A stretch of 33,809 nt of DNA from JABMMZ01 sp964600345 (GTDB taxonomy: Bacteria > Bacteroidota > Bacteroidia > NS11-12g > UBA955), in the NCBI GenBank assembly GCA_964600345.1, contig CAZRKA010000011.1, positions 1 through 33,809 of the forward strand, written 5' to 3'. The position numbers and the translations under genes are program-made. Below, in pieces: positions 10,301-16,722 of the stretch; positions within the stretch are counted from its first letter, which is position 1; each line of letters starts with the position of its first letter. The notes below the pieces were generated by a model. That model ran no database searches, had not been told where the DNA came from, and saw only the letters and a program-made list of their open reading frames with translations.

Positions 10301-10774
10301 GACGATAGTAAAATTATGTTCAGAGGCTTTGCTACGGACAGCGATACCAAATACACCTGCGAAAGTGAGGCCGATATACCGACTGAGGAAGATTTTTATA
10401 CCGAGTTTTACGATACTACCGGCAAACCGGTATTGTTAAATGGCAATGGCATGATTACAGAATATCAGGCCTCCGGTCACAAACTGAAAGAAGGCCAGAT
10501 GCAGAATTATAAAAAACAGGGCATCTGGATTTATTACAACAATTTCGGACAAGCCGAAGCCATTGGTTTTTACGAGCAGGGTAAAAAGACAGGTCGCTGG
10601 CTTACCGGCGACTTAAGCGGACTCAATCTTAACGAGAACGTCTGTTTTATGAGCAACGACGAATTTCTGAACTGGATAAACACTTACGGAAAGAATCTAT
10701 CCTTGACTGAAGAATTTTACAGCAATGGCATACTTGTTAGCAAGAATCAGACAGAAGCTATCAACAGAAAGTGA
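7373..10774 (+). CDS. Giant exported MORN-like (MORN_2 / YwqK-type) repeat protein
   Basis: 1133 aa. A Sec signal peptide (MTLQKLFFSVLSLLMLNSIQA, likely cleaved before Gln22) shows export. The rest consists of many diverged, Tyr/Phe/Asn-rich repeats of the MORN_2 type, with the pattern 'G...G.W..Y...G......Y.NG...G...Y'. Examples are 'YKDGKKEGKWIERSYY', 'FINGRPDGEIIRYF', 'FKNGYLSGLYEHY', 'YQPQGLWTFYREG' and 'YKKQGIWIYYNNFG'. Such repeats form beta-hairpin ribbons; no catalytic domain is visible and no T9SS sorting domain is seen at the C-terminus. The length is far above the usual 150-500 aa of such proteins. The gene is divergent from der and convergent with the fRMsr gene (20 nt apart). A much smaller lipoprotein with the same repeat lies at 14421-14840. 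Function unknown. Confidence 0.82.
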   Translation: MTLQKLFFSVLSLLMLNSIQAQEKAMFNGKLYFVYPQTIQGYQSNISFSFSKLEFINIGLPPVIGSVPDGEYLIYNEAYHLKNKVKVNKEIMYDTIPQVYATFTIRNNKKEGNVTFYKMKLKPEVKLILPYRNDVLHGEIVYFKNKQESYYYPYYRHYNFDFEEVDNDYNYEREYLYLRGRDKKIKTKGNLFKMNFENGVLNGEFRNYICNKKDTLLIDSFNIVQGMRQGTGVKYTYYKRGKSIRIYSVEKGLYKDGKKEGKWIERSYYHAYKELTEYYFQNGISRKSIYYLNGEISSIYIHSRDSVIKYAGPPDYKKLVPDINSKGYNTNEDFILIRYKKGSETNTTFRIDGFVSPGFYEEYDWYGITDTLINGKFFRTVVDRSYRYKTKTVEYFLLDTCSNTIVKPYGYCSRKLWEKRYSRKGKLIYSEESDFFRNNFKYDSGNLIAETPLRSRHLVKSTFYYKPLEYNYTNYYFKNGRSENSSIYYKVGGDKTNGFIIKFIKIPVKGDSIILVDTLMLKGKFIYKEDRFFEQGYRPVSYNEKYGSSNYYETELNFNEVLLNYFSIQTVKHQTVFIGREIFTGNLNLQVSYKGNEKDLDAEIEEIETFFGSFLTNINIEIGRPSSWLRISPYSDVRLPVGLIKAEYEQGVLQGSFYVLDALHRNSEMMRYYKNRLDGDVEGQSFNIRNKRWRGKIKSKHVYTADKSLMQFNSGKKEGQWTIQDKINYYERARYHFNFRNDRLYGHQYRFNTFRGQDYLNYMFFAVNDTLNGTAWQFHKNGYPVYKANFINGRPDGEIIRYFPTDSTSFYKEKYRFKNGYLSGLYEHYRDSNNLKYSINFSEKDSMFFSVYRQVPQFQFQYERFGSKYKQVSQEYYINEFTFQNKSTEFDFGNGYDFLQMLFKQPYIRKGYYTYYYKSGTVFKKGLMKDYQPQGLWTFYREGNDRLYKTINFKDSILKIEGKDTLFSFGEVTAYYDDSKIMFRGFATDSDTKYTCESEADIPTEEDFYTEFYDTTGKPVLLNGNGMITEYQASGHKLKEGQMQNYKKQGIWIYYNNFGQAEAIGFYEQGKKTGRWLTGDLSGLNLNENVCFMSNDEFLNWINTYGKNLSLTEEFYSNGILVSKNQTEAINRK

Positions 10775-10794
10775 TATTTGACGGTTGGACCTGT

Positions 10795-11241
10795 TTAGAT
10801 CATTGCCACAATTTGTTCGAGGTATTTCCTGTCTGTTTCGTCAAATGCGGCAAATGAAGTACTGTCAATATCAAGCACTGCCACCACCTGACCGTTTACT
10901 ATTCGCGGAACTACAATTTCTGAATTACTTTCAGACGAACAGGCAATATGGCCATCAAAAGCGTGAACGTCCGGAACTATAACAGTTTCTTTCAATGCCC
11001 AGGATGTACCGCAAACCCCTTTGTTGTATCCAATTAGTGTGCAGGCAACCGGTCCCTGAAACGGTCCCAGTTCGAGCATGTTATTGTCATTGACAATATA
11101 GAACCCGCACCACCAGTGTTTAAACTCGCTGTAAATAGCTGCGCAAATATTGGCATAGTTGGCAATATCACCGCAATTAGGGTCAATCAACGAACGAATC
11201 TGTTCTGATAAAAGTATGTATTTTTCTTCTTTTGAAGTCAT
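10795..11241 (-). CDS. msrC: GAF-domain free methionine-(R)-sulfoxide reductase
   Basis: 148 aa from ATG 11241: a single GAF domain with the full fRMsr signature. Motifs are LGPFQGPVACT, GVCGTSW, VVPDVHAFDGHIAC-like and SEIVVP. The three conserved cysteines are Cys67, Cys77 and Cys101, corresponding to the catalytic and resolving cysteines of the E. coli enzyme. It reduces free L-methionine-(R)-S-oxide in the cytoplasm. A longer reading starting at TTG 11259 is possible, but that TTG lies inside a TAATATTG promoter-like element, so ATG 11241 is preferred. The gene is convergent with the giant repeat protein and divergent from the AraC-type regulator. Confidence 0.93.
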   Translation of the reverse strand: MTSKEEKYILLSEQIRSLIDPNCGDIANYANICAAIYSEFKHWWCGFYIVNDNNMLELGPFQGPVACTLIGYNKGVCGTSWALKETVIVPDVHAFDGHIACSSESNSEIVVPRIVNGQVVAVLDIDSTSFAAFDETDRKYLEQIVAMI

Positions 11242-11256
11242 TTCAAAATTGTCATG

Positions 11257-11264
11257 CAATATTA
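11257..11264 (-). promoter_or_regulatory. Likely -7 element for the fRMsr gene
   Basis: The minus strand reads TAATATTG, one mismatch from TAnnTTTG, ending 15 nt before ATG 11241. It overlaps the alternative TTG start, arguing against that start. Confidence 0.35.
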
Positions 11265-11274
11265 AGTTCTTAAA

Positions 11275-11544
11275 AATTGTTTTTGAATTTTTATTCAGTT
11301 CCTGCTATTTATTTTATTGATAAACCGATATGCTGATAATTTAAATTTTCTTCTTTAAATAAATCCGAATAATGTGGAATTGGCTTAATTGTTTAAAATA
11401 TGTAATACATATGTTGTATTTTTTAGTTGTTTTGCCTATCAGTATTCTGATGAAAAATTGTTTAATCGATAATATAAATTGTTTATTATGAGCACCTGAC
11501 AATATTTTATTTCAATAAATTTCAATATTAATTGTGAATTGTTT
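11275..11544 (+). repeat. Five dispersed copies of AATTGTTT
   Basis: Exact copies lie at 11275-11282, 11387-11394, 11456-11463, 11477-11484 and 11537-11544, all in the same orientation; a one-mismatch copy (AGTTGTTT) is at 11425-11432. Some spacings are near multiples of a helical turn (31 and 21 bp). They lie upstream of the AraC-type regulator gene and could be its operators. Confidence 0.5.
11398..11412. promoter_or_regulatory. 15-bp inverted repeat ATATGTA-a-TACATAT
   Basis: The 7-bp arms are perfect around one central base, about 170 bp upstream of the AraC-gene -7 element. It could be a dimer binding site; the function is inferred from symmetry only. Confidence 0.35.
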
Positions 11545-11579
11545 GTTTTAACGAACTAAGATATTAAAAGCATTCTGTT

Positions 11580-11587
11580 TATATTTG
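11580..11587 (+). promoter_or_regulatory. Bacteroidota -7 element for the AraC-type gene
   Basis: TATATTTG is a perfect TAnnTTTG ending 14 nt before ATG 11602. No consensus TTTG lies 19-21 nt upstream, as might be expected for an activator-dependent promoter. Confidence 0.5.
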
Positions 11588-11601
11588 AAGTCGTAAAATG
11601 A

Positions 11602-12930
11602 ATGGATAAAGCATTACTGATTTCTTCTTTTTTACTTCTTGTTGTCACTCTGATTAAATGCACTTACGCATCAGGGAAGCATTTTTCTGAAATTTATCTT
11701 TGTCTTACATTGTTTAGTCTCTTGATTTTATCACTGGTTCTTTACCTTTTTATTACCGGTGAAATATTGAATTTCATTCATTTTTACAGGGTAGGGGGAC
11801 TTGCATTTTATATTTTTGTAGCCAGTTCCTTTCTGTATATCAGCAAATCCATTAGTAAAAGGGGCTTTTCCAAAACAGATTTACTGTTTTTCATACCGGC
11901 TATGTTGTATTTGCTGGATATGTCTTATTTCTTTGTACAGAACACCGTGATTAAGCGCGAGTCATATATGGCCGATATCAGTTCCAGCGGAATAAATAAG
12001 TTTCGTCAGGGAATTATTTTTCCGGATGGTTTTCATTACATTTTTCAAAACGTTTATGGTTTTGTTTTGTCGCTCATACAGATATACATGATCACACGTT
12101 TTTTAATTAACGGCGGAAAGGTATTTTATTTAGAAAACAGAGCTTTGATTAATTGGTTTTACGTGTGGGCTTTGCTTTTGTTATTCGCATGCTTGCCGGA
12201 TTCAATAAATTTTGTAAGCGGTTTCAAACTTAAGTATTTGGGGATGGGATTTTTAACACCATATATATTTTTAAATATGATGTATCCGGTCAGTTTACTG
12301 GTTTCTCCGGGGATACTGTATGGAATTAAAGGAGTCTGGAAGGAGAAAAACGATCAACCTATTCAAGTGTATGAACCCTTTAATGCTTTGGTTTCTGAGC
12401 AAAGGCCGCCTGAAATTAATAGCGAAATTCAGACCGGTGAACTGTTCACCGATCAACAAATTGAGGATTCTGATTCATCAGAAGATCATTTAATGGAACC
12501 TGTTTCAAAATCCAAAAAAGTTTATTACAAACTCGAGAACGCAGAGGCCATGAAGAATGAACTGGAAGATTATATATTATATTCTGATTCATTTCTGGAT
12601 ATAGACTATTCTATTAATAGGCTCGCTAAAGATACCGGTTATTCAGTCAGGCAGGTTTCTTCGTTTTTAAACGACTACTGTGAATTGACTTTCCGGGATT
12701 ATATCAATACTTTCAGAATTGTCTATTTCATAAATAAGTTCGATTCTGAAGAGGAATCAAGAAAGTATACAATGGAAGCTTTGGCCAAAAAATGTGGATT
12801 TACAAACAGGTATACCTTCATACACGCATTCAAAAAGCATACAGGTAAAACTCCAACTGAGTTTTTTGAACTAGATCCGGGTGATCGATCTGCTTATCCA
12901 CCGTTCAATTTTAAGGAACACAGATTATAA
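11602..12930 (+). CDS. Membrane-anchored AraC-family transcriptional regulator
   Basis: 442 aa. Residues 1 to about 235 contain roughly seven hydrophobic helices with short loops. A charged linker (about 240-310) leads to an AraC/XylS-type double helix-turn-helix at about 320-425, recognisable by 'DYSINRLAKDTGYSVRQVSSFLND', 'TFRDYINTFRIVYFI', 'MEALAKKCGFTNRYTFIHAFKKHTGKTPTEFF'. This layout is common in Bacteroidota: a membrane sensor part fused directly to the DNA-binding domain. The signal and targets are unknown. The 5' region holds repeated AATTGTTT sites, which might be autoregulatory. ATG 11602 is chosen because the ATG four bases earlier runs into a stop after three codons. Confidence 0.88.
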   Translation: MDKALLISSFLLLVVTLIKCTYASGKHFSEIYLCLTLFSLLILSLVLYLFITGEILNFIHFYRVGGLAFYIFVASSFLYISKSISKRGFSKTDLLFFIPAMLYLLDMSYFFVQNTVIKRESYMADISSSGINKFRQGIIFPDGFHYIFQNVYGFVLSLIQIYMITRFLINGGKVFYLENRALINWFYVWALLLLFACLPDSINFVSGFKLKYLGMGFLTPYIFLNMMYPVSLLVSPGILYGIKGVWKEKNDQPIQVYEPFNALVSEQRPPEINSEIQTGELFTDQQIEDSDSSEDHLMEPVSKSKKVYYKLENAEAMKNELEDYILYSDSFLDIDYSINRLAKDTGYSVRQVSSFLNDYCELTFRDYINTFRIVYFINKFDSEEESRKYTMEALAKKCGFTNRYTFIHAFKKHTGKTPTEFFELDPGDRSAYPPFNFKEHRL

Positions 12931-12948
12931 AGTTTCATTCTCTTAATA

Positions 12949-12982
12949 TTTTAATCATGGATTAAAAAAACAGTTTTTTAAT
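12949..12982 (+). terminator. Two overlapping AT-rich hairpins after the AraC gene
   Basis: TTTTAATC (12949-12956) pairs with GATTAAAA (12960-12967), while ATTAAAAAA (12961-12969) can pair with TTTTTTAAT (12974-12982). The two hairpins share a strand and exclude each other. Location 18 nt after the stop codon fits transcript termination, but the stems have almost no G-C pairs. Confidence 0.3.
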
Positions 12983-13076
12983 TCGGTTTACTTTATTATT
13001 TAGTCTTATTTTTATTAAATGATAAGCTTATTTGTTGAATTTTCATTTTATTAAACAACATAGGGGCTAATAAACC

Positions 13077-13106
13077 TTTGTTTTTCTGTTTTCAAATCTA
13101 TTTTTG
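13077..13106 (+). promoter_or_regulatory. Candidate promoter of the LuxR-like gene
   Basis: TTTG at 13077-13080, 18 nt spacing, then TATTTTTG at 13099-13106 (perfect TAnnTTTG). The spacing is slightly short of the usual 19-21. The predicted leader is long, about 155 nt. Confidence 0.4.
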
Positions 13107-13268
13107 AATTCCAATGTGAATTAAAGCCGGATATAAATTAATTAATACAAGCCAAGTTGTATAAAATAATTGTATCATGACAAACATTGTAGTTTTTATT
13201 TTGTTTCATCAAAACCATTTGTTGATCAAAATGATTAATAAGTAAAAGAAAATATTAAACAAATCAAT

Positions 13269-13949
13269 ATGCGCAATATGTTTCAATTTTCCGATTCAGT
13301 TTCCACAACCACTAATTTAGCGATTCTGGATGCTCAGGGTTTTTATGGTCTGGGACTTCGACAGGTAATTCAAAAATTCAGTGGTTTTGAACAATCCGAA
13401 TTATCGGTATTCAAATCTTCAAAAGAATTTCTGGAGTCGCCACTTTCAGTTTTTCGGATAGTAATTGTTGAGGCCGGTTTTCTTGAACAGGAGTCGGCTC
13501 ACTTTATAGACCAGATCAGAAAAGAAAATAAACAGGTTATAATGATGTTGCTGGCAGAACATGATGATGAAACCGCCGTAGCAACAGCAAGTAAACACCA
13601 TTTTAACGCATTTCTTTACAAGGATTGCAATTCTGAAGAATTGCAGTTTGCATTCGAAAGACTCAATCAAGGCGAAAAGTATTACAATACTGAAGCCATG
13701 TTGAAATATATGAGAGGAAGCAGTAAGAAAAGACTTATGCCTTCAAATCTGGAATCACAACTTGATGAAACCGATATTAAAATGATTCATTTAATTGCAG
13801 ATGAATATACTCAGGTTGAAATGAACAAGATGCTTGGTCTACCAACAAGTACCATTATGTATCTGAGAAGGAGGCTATTTGCAAGACTCGGAGTAAGTAA
13901 TACAGCCGGTCTGATTCGCAAAGCTCTGCAATACGGCATCATAGAGTAG
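13269..13949 (+). CDS. LuxR/NarL-like regulator with an atypical receiver domain
   Basis: 226 aa. Residues of about 15-135 match a response-regulator receiver in pattern: 'NLAILDAQGFYGLGLRQVI' corresponds to the usual acidic start and GLR helix, and 'FLYKDCNSEELQFAFERLNQGEKYY' to the conserved Lys region (Lys118). The phosphoacceptor position reads IVIVEAG, with Glu68 in place of Asp. The acidic pocket has Asp21-Ala22 rather than two acids, and the switch Ser/Thr is replaced by Ala96. A helix-turn-helix of LuxR type follows at about 163-226 ('LDETDIKMIHLIADEYTQVEMNKMLGLP'). It is therefore likely a phosphorylation-independent or constitutively active-like regulator. No histidine kinase gene is nearby. 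It follows the AraC-type regulator after 338 bp, on the same strand. Confidence 0.8.
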   Translation: MRNMFQFSDSVSTTTNLAILDAQGFYGLGLRQVIQKFSGFEQSELSVFKSSKEFLESPLSVFRIVIVEAGFLEQESAHFIDQIRKENKQVIMMLLAEHDDETAVATASKHHFNAFLYKDCNSEELQFAFERLNQGEKYYNTEAMLKYMRGSSKKRLMPSNLESQLDETDIKMIHLIADEYTQVEMNKMLGLPTSTIMYLRRRLFARLGVSNTAGLIRKALQYGIIE

Positions 13950-14090
13950 ATTATTTTTTTCCTGTTTTGTGTTAAACCGGACATGTTTAATGCCGGGATG
14001 ACTTTGTCTGCCAGGTAATAATTTGACAAAATGTGGAAATTCAGATTGAATTTACCCCGTAAAGGTCTGTCGCAGAAGTTAACAGCTATG

Positions 14091-14115
14091 TATTTGATAT
14101 GTCAAATATTGACAT
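14091..14115. promoter_or_regulatory. Two overlapping perfect inverted repeats
   Basis: TATTTGA-tatg-TCAAATA (14091-14108) overlaps ATGTCAA-ata-TTGACAT (14099-14115). All arms are perfect 7-mers and share bases, so the DNA offers two alternative dyad centres. This could be an operator or competing RNA hairpins. Confidence 0.35.
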
Positions 14116-14170
14116 GTATAACAGATTGAAAAACGAACTTTAAAAAACTGAAACCTGTTATAATAGAAAA

Positions 14171-14194
14171 GGGTTGGACCGAAAAGTCCAACCC
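14171..14194 (-). terminator. Strong hairpin, terminator-like on the minus strand
   Basis: GGGTTGGAC (14171-14179) and GTCCAACCC (14186-14194) form a perfect 9-bp stem around a 6-nt loop. Read on the minus strand the stem is followed by TTTTCTATTAT, as expected for an intrinsic terminator of the lipoprotein gene 227 nt upstream. On the plus strand there is no T-run. Confidence 0.5.
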
Positions 14195-14420
14195 GTTCTA
14201 AAAACTAAAACTATGAAAACACGATGCAATATTAATGTTAATTTGTGATTTACAAATAAAAATTTTTAAACCAAATCCGGACTTGTGGATAAGTGCATCA
14301 AAAAAGTAAATTCAAGCAATAAAAAATAAATCGATTCGAAGGTTTAATCGATTGATATTATTGCAATAGAAGTCTGGGGCGTTTTCAAAATCCGTTTGAA
14401 CAAATGTTGATAATTCTTTT

Positions 14421-14840
14421 TCAGTCAGGAACTTCAACCCCAAACCGGTAATGTTTTACAAATTTCAATTTCCCGCTTTTGTAAAATTCCTTGTATTCAC
14501 CATGAAGTTCATTGTTTTTGTAATTCCTTTCCTGGTATAGTGAGCCATCTGTGTAATACCATTTGAAAATGCCGTCTTTTTTGTTTTTTCTATAAAATAC
14601 TTCCAGATGTTTTCCGCCATTTTCATAATAATTATAACACATACCGTCTTTTTTGTCTTTTTTGTAATTGACAACCGAAAGAGGAGATCCGTTTTCGTGG
14701 TATGTTGTTTTCTGGCCGGTGAACTTTCTCTCTATGACAACCTCTTCCGCGCCTTCTATTTCTTCACCAAAAGAACAGGCAGCTGCAAAGAGTATTAAGG
14801 CTGAATAAAATAAATGCTGAAAATAGCGGTATGGTTTCAT
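14421..14840 (-). CDS. Small lipoprotein with MORN-like (YwqK-type) repeats
   Basis: 139 aa. The N-terminal signal ends in FAAAC, giving lipid-modified Cys22. Residues of about 40-135 hold roughly four repeats of about 22 residues with the pattern 'Y..NG.....Y.K..KDG....Y', for example 'YHENGSPLSVVNYKKDKKDG' and 'YYTDGSLYQERNYKNNELHG'. These are MORN_2-type repeats; automated annotation often labels such proteins 'YwqK family antitoxin', but no toxin gene adjoins. It starts 56 nt after the pruA stop on the same strand and may be co-transcribed. It is a miniature relative of the 1133-aa repeat protein. Function unknown. Confidence 0.82.
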   Translation of the reverse strand: MKPYRYFQHLFYSALILFAAACSFGEEIEGAEEVVIERKFTGQKTTYHENGSPLSVVNYKKDKKDGMCYNYYENGGKHLEVFYRKNKKDGIFKWYYTDGSLYQERNYKNNELHGEYKEFYKSGKLKFVKHYRFGVEVPD

Positions 14841-14896
14841 ATAGAAGTATTTATATACAATTATATGAAAAATATTTGTTTTCGAAGCTCAGAATC

Positions 14897-16528
14897 TTAT
14901 TCTTCTTCGAGGAAAGGATAGCGGTAATCCTTTACCGGAACCAGTGTTTCCTTTATTGTTCTGGTGCTTGTCCATCTCAGAAGGTTTGCTTTGCTACCGG
15001 CTTTATCATTGGTACCGCTTGCACGGCTGCCTCCAAATGGCTGCTGACCAACAACAGCACCTGTTGGTTTGTCATTGATGTAGAAATTACCGGCGGCATG
15101 CCTCAGATATTCGGTTGCTCTGGTAATGGCATAACGGTCTTGTGCAATAACTGCGCCTGTCAGTGCATATTCACTGGTGGTATTTACAAGCTCGAGCGCA
15201 TTTTCAAATTCGTTTTCAGGATAAACATAAATTGTTAAAACCGGACCGAAGAGCTCGTCACACATGGTAATATATCTCGGGTTTGAAGCAACAATTACTG
15301 TTGGCTCAATAAAATAACCCTTGCTTTTATCGCTGTTTCCACCGCAAATAATTTCAACACTTTTATCTTTTTTAGCGTTTTCTATATAGGAAGTGATTTT
15401 ATCAAAAGCTTTTTCATCGATCACCGCATTGATGAAATTCCGGAAATCTTCTGTAGGTCCCATTTTCATACTTCCTACTGCTTCAACCAGTCCTGATTTA
15501 ATTTCGGGCCATAAATTTGAAGGAATATAAGCTCTTGAGGCTGCAGAACATTTTTGTCCCTGATATTCAAATGCTCCTCTTGCCAGAGCAGCTACTGTTG
15601 TAGCTGTATCTGCACTTTTATGCACCAGTACAAAGTCTTTTCCGCCGGTTTCTCCAACAATTCTCGGATAGGTTTTATATAAATGAATATTTGCACCGAT
15701 GGCATTCCACATGCTTCTGAAAACGCCCGTTGAACCAGTAAAATGTAAACCTGCAAAATCGGGATGTTTGAAAATTACATCGCCGGTCACCGGTCCGTCT
15801 GTATATACAATATTGATAACACCGTCGGGCAATCCCGCTTCTCTGAAAATATCCATGATAACCTTGGCAGAGTATATCTGTGTAAATGCAGGTTTCCAGA
15901 CTACCACATTCCCCATCATTGCCATACTGCTGGGTCGGTTGCCGGCGATAGCAGTAAAATTAAATGGAGTAAGCGCAAATGTAAATCCTTCGAGAGGTCT
16001 GTGTTCAAGTCTGTTCCAGATTGTTTTGCTGTTCGCACTGGGCTGGTCTGCATATATTTCGGACATGTACTGGACATTGAATCTCAGGAAGTCTATTAAT
16101 TCGCAGGCTGAATCTATTTCAGCCTGAAATGCATTTTTTGATTGGGCAAGCATAGTTGCGGCGTTCATTTTTGCTCTGTAAGGGCCGGCAAGTAATTCTG
16201 CAGCTTTAAGAAAAATGGCAGCTCGCTGTTCCCAGGGCATATTTTCCCAGGCCGGTTTTGCAGCAAGGGCTGCATTGATGGCCATTTCAACATGGCTGGC
16301 ATCTCCGTGGTGGAAATTGCCTATCTGATGATTGATGTCGTGTGGCGGAAAGATGGCTCGGGTTTTACCGGTTCTTATTTCCTGACCATTGATATACATA
16401 GGAATGTCTATTACCTGTGCGCGTGCTTCTTTCAGCGCTTTCTTAAGGGCGAGTTTTTCAGCACTGCCGGCTTTGTAGTCTAAAACCGTTTCGTTTACTG
16501 CAGCTGGAACTTTAAAGAATCCGTTCAT
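14897..16528 (-). CDS. pruA: L-glutamate gamma-semialdehyde dehydrogenase (P5C dehydrogenase)
   Basis: 543 aa, the length of the stand-alone P5C dehydrogenase family (TIGR01236 type). It oxidises glutamate semialdehyde, formed from pyrroline-5-carboxylate, to glutamate with NAD+ in proline breakdown. Aldehyde dehydrogenase residues are in place: Asn190 in TPFNFT, Glu293 in VGETGGKDF and nucleophile Cys327 in GQKCSAASR, plus the HFTGSTGVF cofactor loop and the C-terminal 'GQQPFGGSRASGTNDKAG'. No proline dehydrogenase gene is present in the window. A near-consensus -7 element (TATTTTCG, 16549-16556) lies 20 nt upstream of the ATG. Confidence 0.96.
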   Translation of the reverse strand: MNGFFKVPAAVNETVLDYKAGSAEKLALKKALKEARAQVIDIPMYINGQEIRTGKTRAIFPPHDINHQIGNFHHGDASHVEMAINAALAAKPAWENMPWEQRAAIFLKAAELLAGPYRAKMNAATMLAQSKNAFQAEIDSACELIDFLRFNVQYMSEIYADQPSANSKTIWNRLEHRPLEGFTFALTPFNFTAIAGNRPSSMAMMGNVVVWKPAFTQIYSAKVIMDIFREAGLPDGVINIVYTDGPVTGDVIFKHPDFAGLHFTGSTGVFRSMWNAIGANIHLYKTYPRIVGETGGKDFVLVHKSADTATTVAALARGAFEYQGQKCSAASRAYIPSNLWPEIKSGLVEAVGSMKMGPTEDFRNFINAVIDEKAFDKITSYIENAKKDKSVEIICGGNSDKSKGYFIEPTVIVASNPRYITMCDELFGPVLTIYVYPENEFENALELVNTTSEYALTGAVIAQDRYAITRATEYLRHAAGNFYINDKPTGAVVGQQPFGGSRASGTNDKAGSKANLLRWTSTRTIKETLVPVKDYRYPFLEEE

Positions 16529-16669
16529 AAATTTAAAGATTGAGGCCGCGAAAATACAAAAAAAAAGGGTCAGGAACAGCCATCTATGTGACAGTTTAAC
16601 TGAAAGAATTATTCCTGAATGCTTACAGGGTGATTTTGCTAACCCGTTTAATCGGATCAGATTGCATTA

Positions 16670-16688
16670 TTGCTTGCGAAACAAGCAA
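16670..16688 (-). terminator. Hairpin downstream of the DEAD-box helicase gene
   Basis: TTGCTTG (16670-16676), loop CGAAA, CAAGCAA (16682-16688): a perfect 7-bp stem 34 nt beyond the helicase stop. There is no long T-run after it, so it may be a processing or stability element rather than a true terminator. Confidence 0.4.
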
Positions 16689-16722
16689 AGCATTTTACTG
16701 ATAGATTGTGCTTAAACAACTA

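Larger units (their letters stand above)
11242..11601. other. AT-rich 360-bp divergent intergenic region with candidate operators
   Basis: No coding capacity is seen. It carries promoters for both flanking genes, five exact AATTGTTT copies, a 7-1-7 dyad and a 10-bp-spaced direct repeat TTTCAATA (11510-11517 and 11520-11527), each listed separately or in the findings. Confidence 0.6.
12931..13268. other. 338-bp AT-rich intergenic region
   Basis: No ORF of note. It holds AT-only hairpins just after the AraC gene and a promoter-like pair (TTTG 13077-13080, TATTTTTG 13099-13106), which would give the next gene a leader of about 155 nt. Confidence 0.5.
13950..14420. other. 471-bp intergenic region with dyads, a hairpin and repeated palindromes
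   Basis: It lies between convergent genes. It contains overlapping dyads at 14091-14115, a GC-rich hairpin at 14171-14194, an 11-codon ATG frame at 14213-14248 (probably not a gene), a DnaA-box-like TGTGGATAA at 14284-14292 and two copies of the palindrome AATCGATT at 14329-14336 and 14346-14353. A small RNA is possible but unproven. Confidence 0.45.

Noticed and set aside
5536..11241. msrB and the fRMsr gene as one methionine-repair locus
   Set aside because: They are 5 kb apart on opposite strands with unrelated genes between them; sharing the window is probably coincidence.
14213..14248. 11-codon ATG frame after the strong hairpin, resembling a leader peptide
   Set aside because: There is no downstream gene on that strand for many kilobases, so attenuation makes no sense; chance ATG frames of this size are common.
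14284..14292. A DnaA box as a sign of oriC
   Set aside because: There is a single perfect box here and one variant at 31728, with no box cluster, no dnaA/dnaN and no visible origin gene context.
14421..14840. Toxin-antitoxin module suggested by the YwqK-antitoxin-like repeats
   Set aside because: It is a lipoprotein with no adjacent toxin; the family label does not imply function.
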